The notes beneath the pieces are model-generated. The model was given only the letters and a program-made list of their open reading frames with translations. It was not told where the DNA came from and ran no database searches. Source: CAYMDS01 sp964653195 (GTDB lineage Bacteria > Patescibacteriota > Microgenomatia > Levybacterales > UBA12049). Taken from it: a DNA stretch of 64,000 nucleotides. Shown here one piece after another: positions 50,987 through 60,091 of the stretch. The DNA lies in the NCBI GenBank assembly GCA_964653195.1, contig CAZZCX010000005.1, forward strand, positions 1 through 64,000, in the 5' to 3' direction. The position numbers and the translations under genes were made by a program. The first letter of the stretch is position 1; every line of letters starts with the position of its first letter.

Positions 50987-51205
50987 ATGAGCAGAATAAT
51001 CAAAAAAACATTCCAGATAAAAGGCATGCATTGTGTCTCCTGCGCGATGAACATAGATTTTGATTTAGAGGATATAAATGGTGTAAAAAAGGCGCATACT
51101 AATTATGCGAAACAAATTTGTGAGGTAGAATATGATTCTGGCATTGTAACAGAAAAAGATATCATCGCATCAATTGAGAAAACAGGTTACAGTGTTGAAA
51201 TCTGA
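50987..51205 (+). CDS. copZ: Copper chaperone CopZ-like HMA protein
   Basis: A 72-residue heavy-metal-associated domain with GMHCVSCAMNI (metal-binding CxxC), beta-alpha-beta spacing and the closing IEKTGYSVEI. It would pass Cu(I) to CopA in the cytoplasm. It is 42 bp after the permease-cupredoxin gene and is the last clear member of the copper operon. Confidence 0.92.
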   Translation: MSRIIKKTFQIKGMHCVSCAMNIDFDLEDINGVKKAHTNYAKQICEVEYDSGIVTEKDIIASIEKTGYSVEI

Positions 51206-51236
51206 TACGCATATTCACTCACTCTTTCCTCAAAAT

Positions 51237-51956
51237 ATGAACTCATTTAAATATACTTCTTTCAGATTGGCTTTGAATGTAGATGATGTTTTTGCCAATA
51301 TGCATGCAATAGATGAGGAATTAAGAGGAACGAATCTAAATAATCTAAGGGCATTTAATTATACTTATTTTATAATTACCAAAAACGTACTCAATCGTTT
51401 AGGTACCGGATATTTCACAGATGATAATTTAATGCGTTCAGTTGATACTGTGTTTGGGAATTTTTATTTCGAAGCATTACACGGGTATATAAATAACGAT
51501 AAATGTCCATTGTCTTGGAAATTGCTTTTCGATACCTGCAAAGAAAACTCCTTTCATCAGTTTGTATATATGGCCTTAGGTGTAAATGCACATGTAAATA
51601 ATGATTTGCCTCAAACATTACAACTCGTACATAGAGGGGATATGAATAAAGACGATTTTGACAAGATAAATGAAATAATAGGGTTCAGTATGAAAGAAGT
51701 GATTTCAAGTCTTCATGAGAAGTCAATTTTATTAAGTAAAATCCAAAATATTTCATTATTTTTTTATAAACCAATCCTCACTCAGCTTATCAGGAATTGG
51801 CGGGATGTTGCATGGGAAAATTACTGTTTATTAAATGAAAAAAGGAGAAAGGTAAATGATATTGAGCTTGAGGCATCTATCATTGCAAAAAAATTGTTGA
51901 GTATAAAGCATGTTTATGACTTACCGAAAGTTATTCCTACACTTTATATACGTTAA
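51237..51956 (+). CDS. DUF5995 family protein
   Basis: About 239 residues, helical and soluble. LNVDDVFANMHAID, ALHGYIN and GVNAHVNNDLPQTL (with conserved His and Asn-Asp) match the DUF5995 pattern, whose function is unknown. The ATG at 51237 is used; a GTG at 51192 and the TTG at 51174 overlap copZ and would couple translation to it. Reads in the same direction as the copper operon but has no obvious link to copper. Confidence 0.72.
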   Translation: MNSFKYTSFRLALNVDDVFANMHAIDEELRGTNLNNLRAFNYTYFIITKNVLNRLGTGYFTDDNLMRSVDTVFGNFYFEALHGYINNDKCPLSWKLLFDTCKENSFHQFVYMALGVNAHVNNDLPQTLQLVHRGDMNKDDFDKINEIIGFSMKEVISSLHEKSILLSKIQNISLFFYKPILTQLIRNWRDVAWENYCLLNEKRRKVNDIELEASIIAKKLLSIKHVYDLPKVIPTLYIR

Positions 51957-51989
51957 TTCTCAAGTATTTAAAATGAGTTGACTAGGTTT

Positions 51990-53612
51990 TTAGATTTCAA
52001 TAACTTCGCCTCCCATTTGTTTTATGAAATATGTATCATGCGAGATATAAAGGATACCGCCTTGATAGTCGCTTAGTGCATTTTCTAATTCCTCAATAGA
52101 TGGTAGATCCAGATGATTGGTTGGTTCATCAAGAATAAGAAGATTTGGTTTATTCGCTAGCATTTTTATTATCTGGAAGCGTGCCTTTTGGCCTCCGGAT
52201 AAGTCTTCAATTTTTTGCTTGCCGTCTATAATTGGATCGAAAAGATATTGAGCCAAAATACCTTTAAGCTTCATGTCCGGAATTGGATTTCCGCATTCTT
52301 CATAGATTATTTTTAATGCCTCATTAAGAGTAAGCTTTAAATATTCTAAACTTATTTCTTGTTCATATGTACCTATTCTCAGACTTACACCAAGTCGAAT
52401 TTCCCCTGTAAAAATTTTAGCTACTGGTAATTCTTTTCTATATAAAGAAAGTATAGTTCGTACTATTGTACTTTTACCTGCTCCATTTCGTCCTTTGATA
52501 AATACTCTGTCTTCATTTTTTAATGAGAATGAAATATTTGAGAAAAGGGGAGTGTCGTATCCCAAAGATAGATTTTTAATAGAAATAAGTTCACTTGCGC
52601 GTTGTTTATCCTGATTGAGTGAAATTTTTATATTTTTTTCTTTAAATTTGTGATATGAATCTGCAACTTTTTTATCCAGATCCATTGAAGAGTCTTGGTC
52701 AATCCAAAAAGATGGTTTTACTGTCTCAGATTTAATTCTTTCATAGTCTTTCAACCAATGATCATAGCGGATTTTCCAGGCTTTACTTTTCGCCCTCATG
52801 CGAAGTCCCCAGTCTACGCGTTTTTTAGCATCTGCTAATTTGTTTAATTGATTCTGGTACTGTTTTACGGAATTAGTCGTTTGAGTCGTGTTTTGTTGGA
52901 TATAGTGGTCATAATTACCATTAAAAACAAATATTTTTTTATCTTTTAATTCAATTATCTTATTAACATGTCTTAATACGTCTCTGTCATGGGTTACGAC
53001 GACTATACTTTCAGTCACTGTCTGCATCCAGGAAATAAATTGTTCTTTTCCGATATAATCCATATGATTTGTGGGTTCATCTATAAGTAGAAGATCTGCT
53101 TTCGAATACATCATTCTCACAAGTTCTACATATCTTTTTTCTCCGCCTGAGAGTGAAAGCAATCGAGTATTTGCTAATTTTTCTGAAATTTGGAAATCTG
53201 AGAGTGATGCCAGAATTAGGTCTTTTATATAGTAATACCCATTATGTGTGAAATATTCAACTGCGTGGTTATATAAATTCATGTCACGATGTATTTCTTT
53301 TTCAAAATCAACCAGTATCTTTTCAAATTCATAATAATGTAAAACGCTTTCCAATATGTATTCCAGAGCAGTTTTTTCGTAATCAGTCAGATGTTCCTGA
53401 CGAGTGAGTACAGTACGAAGATTTTTTCGGGTTTCTATCTTACCCCCAAAATCTTTATCAATTCCAGCAAGAATTTTAAGTAATGTTGTCTTTCCCTGGC
53501 CATTTCTACCTATGAGCGCTATTTTTTCACCTTTTGAAATTGAAAAATTGAGATCTACCAAAAGTGTCTTTGGGCCAATAGATTTAGATATATTCGATGC
53601 ATTTATTACCAT
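51990..53612 (-). CDS. ABC-F family ATPase (duplicated ATP-binding cassettes, no membrane part)
   Basis: A 540-residue protein with two ABC domains. Walker A sites are GRNGQGKTTLL and GRNGAGKSTIV; signatures are LSGGEKRYVEL and LSGGQKARFQI; each is followed by a Walker B ending in DEPTNH. The linker between them is a charged helical arm (about 240-320). ABC-F proteins act on the ribosome, as translation factors or by pushing antibiotics out. Which applies here cannot be told. Convergent with the DUF5995 gene. Confidence 0.92.
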   Translation of the reverse strand: MVINASNISKSIGPKTLLVDLNFSISKGEKIALIGRNGQGKTTLLKILAGIDKDFGGKIETRKNLRTVLTRQEHLTDYEKTALEYILESVLHYYEFEKILVDFEKEIHRDMNLYNHAVEYFTHNGYYYIKDLILASLSDFQISEKLANTRLLSLSGGEKRYVELVRMMYSKADLLLIDEPTNHMDYIGKEQFISWMQTVTESIVVVTHDRDVLRHVNKIIELKDKKIFVFNGNYDHYIQQNTTQTTNSVKQYQNQLNKLADAKKRVDWGLRMRAKSKAWKIRYDHWLKDYERIKSETVKPSFWIDQDSSMDLDKKVADSYHKFKEKNIKISLNQDKQRASELISIKNLSLGYDTPLFSNISFSLKNEDRVFIKGRNGAGKSTIVRTILSLYRKELPVAKIFTGEIRLGVSLRIGTYEQEISLEYLKLTLNEALKIIYEECGNPIPDMKLKGILAQYLFDPIIDGKQKIEDLSGGQKARFQIIKMLANKPNLLILDEPTNHLDLPSIEELENALSDYQGGILYISHDTYFIKQMGGEVIEI

Positions 53613-53735
53613 ACAGCCTCAAGTATATCATTTTAGCTCTCGAATAAGTATTTTATAATACCAATTTTTAGTTATTCGTCATATAATATTTCTGAGTGAA
53701 ATCACAGATTTTATATATGAGAGAAGGTGATTTAG

Positions 53736-53906
53736 ATGAAATGTAACGCAGGGTCAGGAGCTATATACGGATTTGGTACACTGGGAGCATTAGTGTATTT
53801 TTTACAGCATGCCACATCATTTGTTGAAGTAATAATGGGGTTTTTTAAAGCTGTTTTTTGGCCGGGAGTAGTACTTTATAGAGTATTAGAGCTCTTACAG
53901 TTATAA
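53736..53906 (+). CDS. Small hydrophobic membrane protein, 56 aa
   Basis: A 56-residue frame with a strong GAGAAGGTGAT ribosome-binding site 5 nt before its ATG. It begins MKCNAGSGAIYGFGTLGALV and contains a membrane helix, a YFLQHATSF turn, and a second hydrophobic part with FFKAVFWPGVVLYRVLELL. The Gly-zipper start and the FW-P motif are typical of a small family I recognise from these bacteria but without known function. It is easy to miss at this size. Confidence 0.75.
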   Translation: MKCNAGSGAIYGFGTLGALVYFLQHATSFVEVIMGFFKAVFWPGVVLYRVLELLQL

Positions 53907-54055
53907 GACATTTATTGACCAACTGTAACTTGTAAAAAAAGCTTATTGAAAAGATACTTGCTGATGTAAAGTTATTATTGTACCGATACAATAATTTGAG
54001 GCTGTTCTTGTATATCTTATTTTGAGAAATAACATTTCTACATAAAGTATATAAT

Positions 54056-54853
54056 TTAGTGATAATACACTCCAGCGACGTAACTTGTTCCGCGTGTTCG
54101 GGGATCGCTGAGGAAATAACCACTATGCGTAGAGTCCCATAACTCCCATCGGGCGATATTTTTACTTTGCATTACATGAAGCCAAAGTGAAATACCGTTT
54201 GGTGAATCTAGGTGTTTATCGGTAAATGAAAGCAATGTTTTCAAGTCAAATTTTTGGATCGCGGAAATTGTTTCTGTATTGTTTCTGATACCTTCTTCGA
54301 TTGTAGAATCATGAGAAAAATCTACACTGGCTATATATAATGTATCTTTAGGAAATAGTGAAGAAAGTGAGTCAGAAAATTTTCTTGTTTCACTAAGGGT
54401 AGTTAACGGTGAAACTAGAATTGGTACGATAGAAGCATCGGGGAAATTTTCCTTAATATATGGTAAGTGAATCATGATTGCATGATCTTTTTGTATTATA
54501 TCTTTGCTGACATGTAAATCAGGAACTATTTGTATTAATTTATTCATACTTTCAGATATTTTTACATCTGTAAAAAGTGTTGTAGTTGTTGTAAAAAATC
54601 CGCTATTTGGTGAGAAATGGTTAGGACCGATAATAACGATTGTAGAATATTTTGCCTGAGCAGCCAATTTTTTATAAGACGTATCTAAAAGTGATGCAGC
54701 AACGTCATGATGGGGGAGTATAATTCCTGCTACTTGTTTCTCAATTTTTGTGGAAGCACCTTTAATATCAGTATAACGACGTTTGTATATTGACACTGTA
54801 CCAAAAAGAAAAAGTAGCGCGAATAAGAATATAAGTAGTTTTCGATTTCTCAT
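54056..54853 (-). CDS. MEMO / AmmeMemoRadiSam system protein B family
   Basis: A 265-residue MEMO-family protein with a signal anchor (about 5-23). The family's metal-site pieces are visible: ILPHHDVA, VIIGPNHFSP, KDHAIMIHLPYI and ASVDFSHD. The usual late cysteine is not apparent. MEMO proteins are related to dioxygenases but their chemistry is unresolved. The exported form here is unusual compared with cytoplasmic AmmeMemo proteins, and no AMMECR1 or radical-SAM partner is in the window. It follows the alpha-2-macroglobulin gene by 5 bp. Confidence 0.83.
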   Translation of the reverse strand: MRNRKLLIFLFALLFLFGTVSIYKRRYTDIKGASTKIEKQVAGIILPHHDVAASLLDTSYKKLAAQAKYSTIVIIGPNHFSPNSGFFTTTTTLFTDVKISESMNKLIQIVPDLHVSKDIIQKDHAIMIHLPYIKENFPDASIVPILVSPLTTLSETRKFSDSLSSLFPKDTLYIASVDFSHDSTIEEGIRNNTETISAIQKFDLKTLLSFTDKHLDSPNGISLWLHVMQSKNIARWELWDSTHSGYFLSDPRTRGTSYVAGVYYH

Positions 54854-54858
54854 TTTGT

Positions 54859-57800
54859 TTACTTACTTGTGAATGATAACAAATCTGTATAAGTTAAAAC
54901 AGATAGATCAAGATTAGATTGCATTAGCGCAGGTTCCTCTTTAAATGTTCCTGAACCAGCTACTCTAGCATAGTAAACCAGATTTTTGTCATTATATTTA
55001 AGCCACCCGGGATCGTTGAATATTGAAAATACTATTTTATTATTTTGTGCACTTTGAACCCAGTCATCGGTTTGATATGCATAATATGCAGGATTCTCGA
55101 CATATACCAATCCCGATGGTAGGATATCAGTGATTGTGTATTGTCCACGAGGGCTATCATTACTCGCGAAGTTGAAAGATAATTTCACCCGTACGATATC
55201 GCCAGGTTTAAAAGATGTACTTTTATCAGTCAAATTGGTATATGTTTTATCGAGCGTAAGTCTTTTGTCTTTAGAAAAGGATTTGAATGCATTTACACCT
55301 AGTGAATAAGTCAACATGACATCTGCTTTTCCTTTTTGAACAGAAAGCCTGAAATTATTAAGTTCTTCATTTGATAGTCTTAAATTCCATGCAGTCTGAT
55401 TTTCAAATTTTTTCTGAATGGTACGAACGTTTGAAGTATACGTCATTTCAGTAAATTCTTTTGGTAGTTTGGCCAATTGATTTTCTATATACTTAATTTC
55501 TGCCAAATCTAGTACGATATCCTGTGTATCATATTTAAAATCGCGAACATAAAGATATAAGCCTTCGTTATATTCCGGCTCAACAAGTGCCCCTAGTAAG
55601 AGTACTAGACTGGAATTTTTGATTAATTCATCTACTGTCGCTTTTTCAAATTGAATTCTTATATAGGGCTTACTAATATAAGCGTATTCCGCCAAAATAT
55701 CATAATAAAGATTTCTAGCAGTTTCTGTATCTCCATTTTGTGCAAGTGCAATTCCCGAGATAGTTTTTTCCATAATTGTGACTGATTCATTTGCATACTG
55801 ACGTAATACATTAAGCATCGGTTTACCGATGCTTTGCAAGCCCCATGCTGCGTATATTTTTCTAAGCCTATCGTTAGGTGTATTTTGTAGTTCTCTTTCA
55901 AAGTAACTAAGCATTCTTTCACGATTAAAAATCTCTGGATTTACAGATGCCGCCCATGCAGATACAGGAAGATCATCTCCGCCCCATTGCACAAGGCTTA
56001 TCCCACCGTTTTCAGTTTGAAATTTCTGAAGTGATTCTGTTGCATCGGCACAATCTGTTTCTTTATACAAATCTACAAGAATTTGTTTTGCTTTTAATTG
56101 ACTAAGCTTTTTCTCAATTCTATTACTGCTTCCGTAACAGCGATATACTAAGTCGTAGTAATAAATACCTTTTCCTGAGTCAGTGATATAAAGGTTTACG
56201 GGTTTATCTTTTAGGATATTACTAAGATCGGGAGCTTTAAGTGTCGATCCATTTTGCATAGAAGTCTTATTTTGTTTTTCAAATGAAAATCTGCTTGAAA
56301 TTACAGAGTAGGGAAGTGAGACAGCATCTTTTTTGTTACCTGTCGATCCATGTAATGCAAGCGAATATACACCTGTAGACAATTTAGGAAATTCAAATAA
56401 AACTGGCTCATATGCTTTTGCCTTTTTTTCCGACTTATAAAGAACTGTTTTATCCTTTCTAAATTCTGCTGAATATGTGATATTTGATGAGTTATTTAAT
56501 GCAGTTCCATATGACCGACTGGTTAATTTGGGCTTATCAGCTGTGAGCACTTCAGACATAAATGCAGGGAATACAAAAAAATCTTTCGTTGTAATCATAC
56601 TCGTCCGTGTATGTCCCGCTTCAAATTTATCGTTATATGCTTGGGCAAAGACAATCCAGGAGGTTATATTATCGGGTAGCTTAACTCGAAATACTGTCTT
56701 GCCTTCAGCATTTGTTCTAGCTTGGCTGAAGTACGCTGTGTCTTTAAAGATATTGCGTTCTTCTCCTCCTCCGCCACCGCCTTTTTCTGCACCACTTTCA
56801 TCCGGGAATAGGGATTGATGGGAATAATAACTAAAATAGATTCCTGAATCTATATATTTATAAAGTGACGATAGAGGTGATGGTAAATTTACTCCACCAA
56901 TTGCTTCCATTGCTTCATCTACAAGTACCAGTTGTACTTGTGTGTCACTGGCCAATTGCCCATCTTTATTTTTTACAGTTACAGTTATTTCAGCATCATC
57001 TCCGGGCAGGTAATTTGTTTTGTCAAAGCTTAAATCAAATTGGAGATTTTTATCCTCTTGTTTATATGCAAAGTTTATTGAAGGAAGCGAATAATCATTG
57101 TAATAAGAACCATATACACAACGCCATTCCCACAAACACGATGATCGGGCAAGGGTGTAACCTTTGCCTGTAAATATAACAGCGCTAGCAAAACTATTCG
57201 GGAGATGATTTGTCGAAAAAGCAAAAGTTAACTGAGGTGATTCGCTTACAATTGCTTCCTGCATTCCACGAGCGGAAATAAGGAAAAGAAAATTATTTTC
57301 TTTCGTATCGGTGTAGAGTTTATCTCCTAATTGTATTTTTAGCTGAACGTCTTCATTTAGTCCATACAAATTATCTTTTTTATTCAGCAGTAATTCTGGG
57401 AATTCTCTATCCGTTATATTATCTTCATGTCGGTTATAAGCATAAAAATATTCTGTTATTTCTTGTTTGTGACCATCAGAGTCTGTGACAGTTAATGTTG
57501 CGCGGTATGATTTGTCCGGTTCAAGTGCGAACTTATGATGAAATTTCCCTGTATCATCTGCTGTAAGGGTAGTTTTTAGAATCTGTTCCTCATTACGTTT
57601 ATAATCATATTTAGGCTTTGTAATCTTTTCGATAAAATCATAAAAGGTACCGGAAGGAGTTTTTGTATACCAGTATTTATATATGTTTAATTCGCCTTTT
57701 TGTCCTGCAGCTGGTTTTCCGGTATATCCCTGGTCAGGATTTTTATTATATTTATCCAAATCTATATTATTTGCCTGAACCTGAAAATTCGCCTGTGTAC

Positions 57801-59967
57801 TTTCCTGGTTGGAGTTAGAGTCTAGGATGACGCGATTGTTGAATGAAAGGACGCAGCCATTGCCTTCTATAGTTTTTTCAACCGCTGCAGCAGGCGTAAA
57901 AGTAGCACAAGCATAATAATATAATGAGTAAGGATCATACGCTGGTTTTAGCGTATAATCTAGCTCTCCTTGATTATTGGTTTTTAGCTCGCCAGGATTT
58001 GCTCCATATCTCTCAAAAGTTTTTAAGGAAATATTTGAAACCGGGGTGTTATCATAGAAGGCAACCTGAGCTTTAAAATTTATAGATTCTCCAGAAAATA
58101 CTGCTTTTTTCGCACTGGTGACATTTATTTTTATGTCGGGTTTGGTGTAATTCTCTATCGAGAAACCTGAAGAGATCACGTTTATTCCGTCAGCTTGGAC
58201 GCGTAAGTTGTACCAGCTAGGTGGAAGATTTGTATATGAAATAGAACCGATGAATGTCCCGTCTGCTTCTGGATTAATATCTATACTTTTTAGATCGTTT
58301 TCATAAGATTCGCCGGTCTCATAATAATATCTGGAATTACTTATTGATACTTTTATCCTTGAGGGTGAACTATTCGTATCTCGCTCTTTCACAATACCCC
58401 AAAAATAAATTGTATCATCAGGTTTATAAAGTGTGCGTTCGTGATAGAGGTAAGTCCAGTAATCTTCCTTGGTTTTTTTTGCTTGCTGACCACTTGTATA
58501 AAAAGGAATATACAATTCTTTTTCATCTTTTATCAATTTGATATATGTTCCAGGTTGGTTTAGTGCAGTCTGCGGAGTGTCAAATATATTTATTCCTTGG
58601 TCATTAGTTACGCCAAGATTTCCCACTCCTTCAGCTTGTACAGTGACATTTGCTTGAGGTTTACCGTCATCAAGAGAATTGGTCCACACTGTAGATTTTT
58701 TCGTTCCCCCGGCTAGAAATCCTGATAAATTTGTTGACTGCAGCCATACATATTCTTTATGTTTTTTTTCACCATATTCGATCTGTACGAGATAGAACCC
58801 CGCTGGTAACGTAGTAGGTAAACGAATAAATTTGACATCATTTTGTGATTCAATAGCTAAATCAGCCTTAGATAATAATGAAAGTTTTGTGAGGTCTATT
58901 GATACGTTCTCAGGATAATAAGAATACCAGCTTCGATAGCTTTCGTCTGGTACTTTTCTTGAATTTATGAAACTTCCGCTGTCAGGAAACTGATAGATAT
59001 TGGCTTTTACTTTACTACCGTCCCAGTCGTATGTATAGACTTTAAATTCCGCTTTTTCGTTTGTAGCTATTTGTTGCAGATTTTTCGTTATAGTAAGGTA
59101 AGGTTTATTAGTTTGTTTTTTCTCAACTTCAGTTTGAAAGGAGAATTTAAAATCTTCAGCTAGTGGATCATTTCGTGATTTTAGATTCAAGCCTTTTTTC
59201 AATGTGACTGTATACAGTGTTGCCTCGGTAAGTTTATTATTTGGTACTATTGCAAGTGTCTCTGCGTGGTATTCAAGTCTATAATCTAATTTTGGGGATA
59301 TTGAAATAAAATTATTTGCGTTCTGAAAACCATCTTGGCTGAATGTAATTTCAATTCCGGTATTGGTTGGTACATTGGTTTTTTTATTTCCCGGTATGCT
59401 ACTCACGACACGAAATTTCCCTTGAGTCTGAAAAGCCCAACCATAATCACGATCGAAGCTCTCTTTACTGATTTTATCGTTCTTAGTCAAAAGTTTAATT
59501 TCATAAAGTGAATCAGTAGCTATTGGACTATCTGGAGTAAGTGTATAAGTAGTGTTATCTACTTTTTTTATCGTTACAGGTGAAGTGGTTTTTAAATTTT
59601 TTCTGAGAAAATCTTCAGGGATGGCATTCTGCGTTTTCAGAATAAATTCTTCACTTGGCAGTATGCCGTATTTATTTGTCGTTTTTGCTTTAAGTGTAAA
59701 AAAAGTTGGTTTTCTTTGACTAATAACTAATTTCTCATAATTACCCTGATCTAGAGGAAGTTGATTATTGGATTGTGGCTGATTTGGATTCTGTATCTGT
59801 AGAAGAATTCTAATCAAAAGGAGAAAAAGTAAAATAATTATAAAGACTAAAGAAGAAATAAAAATAAACTTTTGTTTTTTAGTGATTGAATTCCATTTCG
59901 AAATTAATCTATCTTTCAATGATAGTGGCTGATGAGGAGATTGAACGGTTGAAGGAGACTCATCCAT
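54859..59967 (-). CDS. Alpha-2-macroglobulin-family envelope protein without a thioester
   Basis: About 1,702 residues, the largest gene here. A cytoplasmic N-terminus of about 35 residues and a membrane helix (about 35-57) precede Ig-like domains, MG domains (KPDDTIYFWGIVKERD), a bait-like Gly run (GGGGGG, then NIFKDTAYFSQA), the SWIVFAQAYN macroglobulin core and an alpha-helical toroid. The thioester CxEQ is replaced by CYGS (about residue 1,275), so it cannot trap proteases covalently. The start at 59967 is preferred to 60030, whose extra residues overlap the divergent ychF promoter. Co-transcribed with the MEMO gene. Confidence 0.88.
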   Translation of the reverse strand: MDESPSTVQSPHQPLSLKDRLISKWNSITKKQKFIFISSLVFIIILLFLLLIRILLQIQNPNQPQSNNQLPLDQGNYEKLVISQRKPTFFTLKAKTTNKYGILPSEEFILKTQNAIPEDFLRKNLKTTSPVTIKKVDNTTYTLTPDSPIATDSLYEIKLLTKNDKISKESFDRDYGWAFQTQGKFRVVSSIPGNKKTNVPTNTGIEITFSQDGFQNANNFISISPKLDYRLEYHAETLAIVPNNKLTEATLYTVTLKKGLNLKSRNDPLAEDFKFSFQTEVEKKQTNKPYLTITKNLQQIATNEKAEFKVYTYDWDGSKVKANIYQFPDSGSFINSRKVPDESYRSWYSYYPENVSIDLTKLSLLSKADLAIESQNDVKFIRLPTTLPAGFYLVQIEYGEKKHKEYVWLQSTNLSGFLAGGTKKSTVWTNSLDDGKPQANVTVQAEGVGNLGVTNDQGINIFDTPQTALNQPGTYIKLIKDEKELYIPFYTSGQQAKKTKEDYWTYLYHERTLYKPDDTIYFWGIVKERDTNSSPSRIKVSISNSRYYYETGESYENDLKSIDINPEADGTFIGSISYTNLPPSWYNLRVQADGINVISSGFSIENYTKPDIKINVTSAKKAVFSGESINFKAQVAFYDNTPVSNISLKTFERYGANPGELKTNNQGELDYTLKPAYDPYSLYYYACATFTPAAAVEKTIEGNGCVLSFNNRVILDSNSNQESTQANFQVQANNIDLDKYNKNPDQGYTGKPAAGQKGELNIYKYWYTKTPSGTFYDFIEKITKPKYDYKRNEEQILKTTLTADDTGKFHHKFALEPDKSYRATLTVTDSDGHKQEITEYFYAYNRHEDNITDREFPELLLNKKDNLYGLNEDVQLKIQLGDKLYTDTKENNFLFLISARGMQEAIVSESPQLTFAFSTNHLPNSFASAVIFTGKGYTLARSSCLWEWRCVYGSYYNDYSLPSINFAYKQEDKNLQFDLSFDKTNYLPGDDAEITVTVKNKDGQLASDTQVQLVLVDEAMEAIGGVNLPSPLSSLYKYIDSGIYFSYYSHQSLFPDESGAEKGGGGGGEERNIFKDTAYFSQARTNAEGKTVFRVKLPDNITSWIVFAQAYNDKFEAGHTRTSMITTKDFFVFPAFMSEVLTADKPKLTSRSYGTALNNSSNITYSAEFRKDKTVLYKSEKKAKAYEPVLFEFPKLSTGVYSLALHGSTGNKKDAVSLPYSVISSRFSFEKQNKTSMQNGSTLKAPDLSNILKDKPVNLYITDSGKGIYYYDLVYRCYGSSNRIEKKLSQLKAKQILVDLYKETDCADATESLQKFQTENGGISLVQWGGDDLPVSAWAASVNPEIFNRERMLSYFERELQNTPNDRLRKIYAAWGLQSIGKPMLNVLRQYANESVTIMEKTISGIALAQNGDTETARNLYYDILAEYAYISKPYIRIQFEKATVDELIKNSSLVLLLGALVEPEYNEGLYLYVRDFKYDTQDIVLDLAEIKYIENQLAKLPKEFTEMTYTSNVRTIQKKFENQTAWNLRLSNEELNNFRLSVQKGKADVMLTYSLGVNAFKSFSKDKRLTLDKTYTNLTDKSTSFKPGDIVRVKLSFNFASNDSPRGQYTITDILPSGLVYVENPAYYAYQTDDWVQSAQNNKIVFSIFNDPGWLKYNDKNLVYYARVAGSGTFKEEPALMQSNLDLSVLTYTDLLSFTSK

Positions 59968-60079
59968 AGCGAATAATATATTCAGTATGGCAATGCTTAA
60001 AGCTGTAGTCAATAGCAAAAAGCTTGGCAAAAAAATTTGTTACTTGTTTAATTATTTATTCAAGATTATAGGGAAGTGG

Positions 60080-60085
60080 TATAAT
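60080..60085 (+). promoter_or_regulatory. -10 hexamer TATAAT of ychF, leaderless arrangement
   Basis: TATAAT ends 6 nt before the ATG at 60092. It lies inside the upstream extension of the frame that begins at 59987, supporting 60092 as the true start. Confidence 0.6.
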
Positions 60086-60091
60086 CATTTC

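Noticed and set aside
54056..54853. AmmeMemoRadiSam system
   Set aside because: Only the MEMO part is found; no AMMECR1 or radical SAM gene is in the window, and this copy has a membrane anchor.
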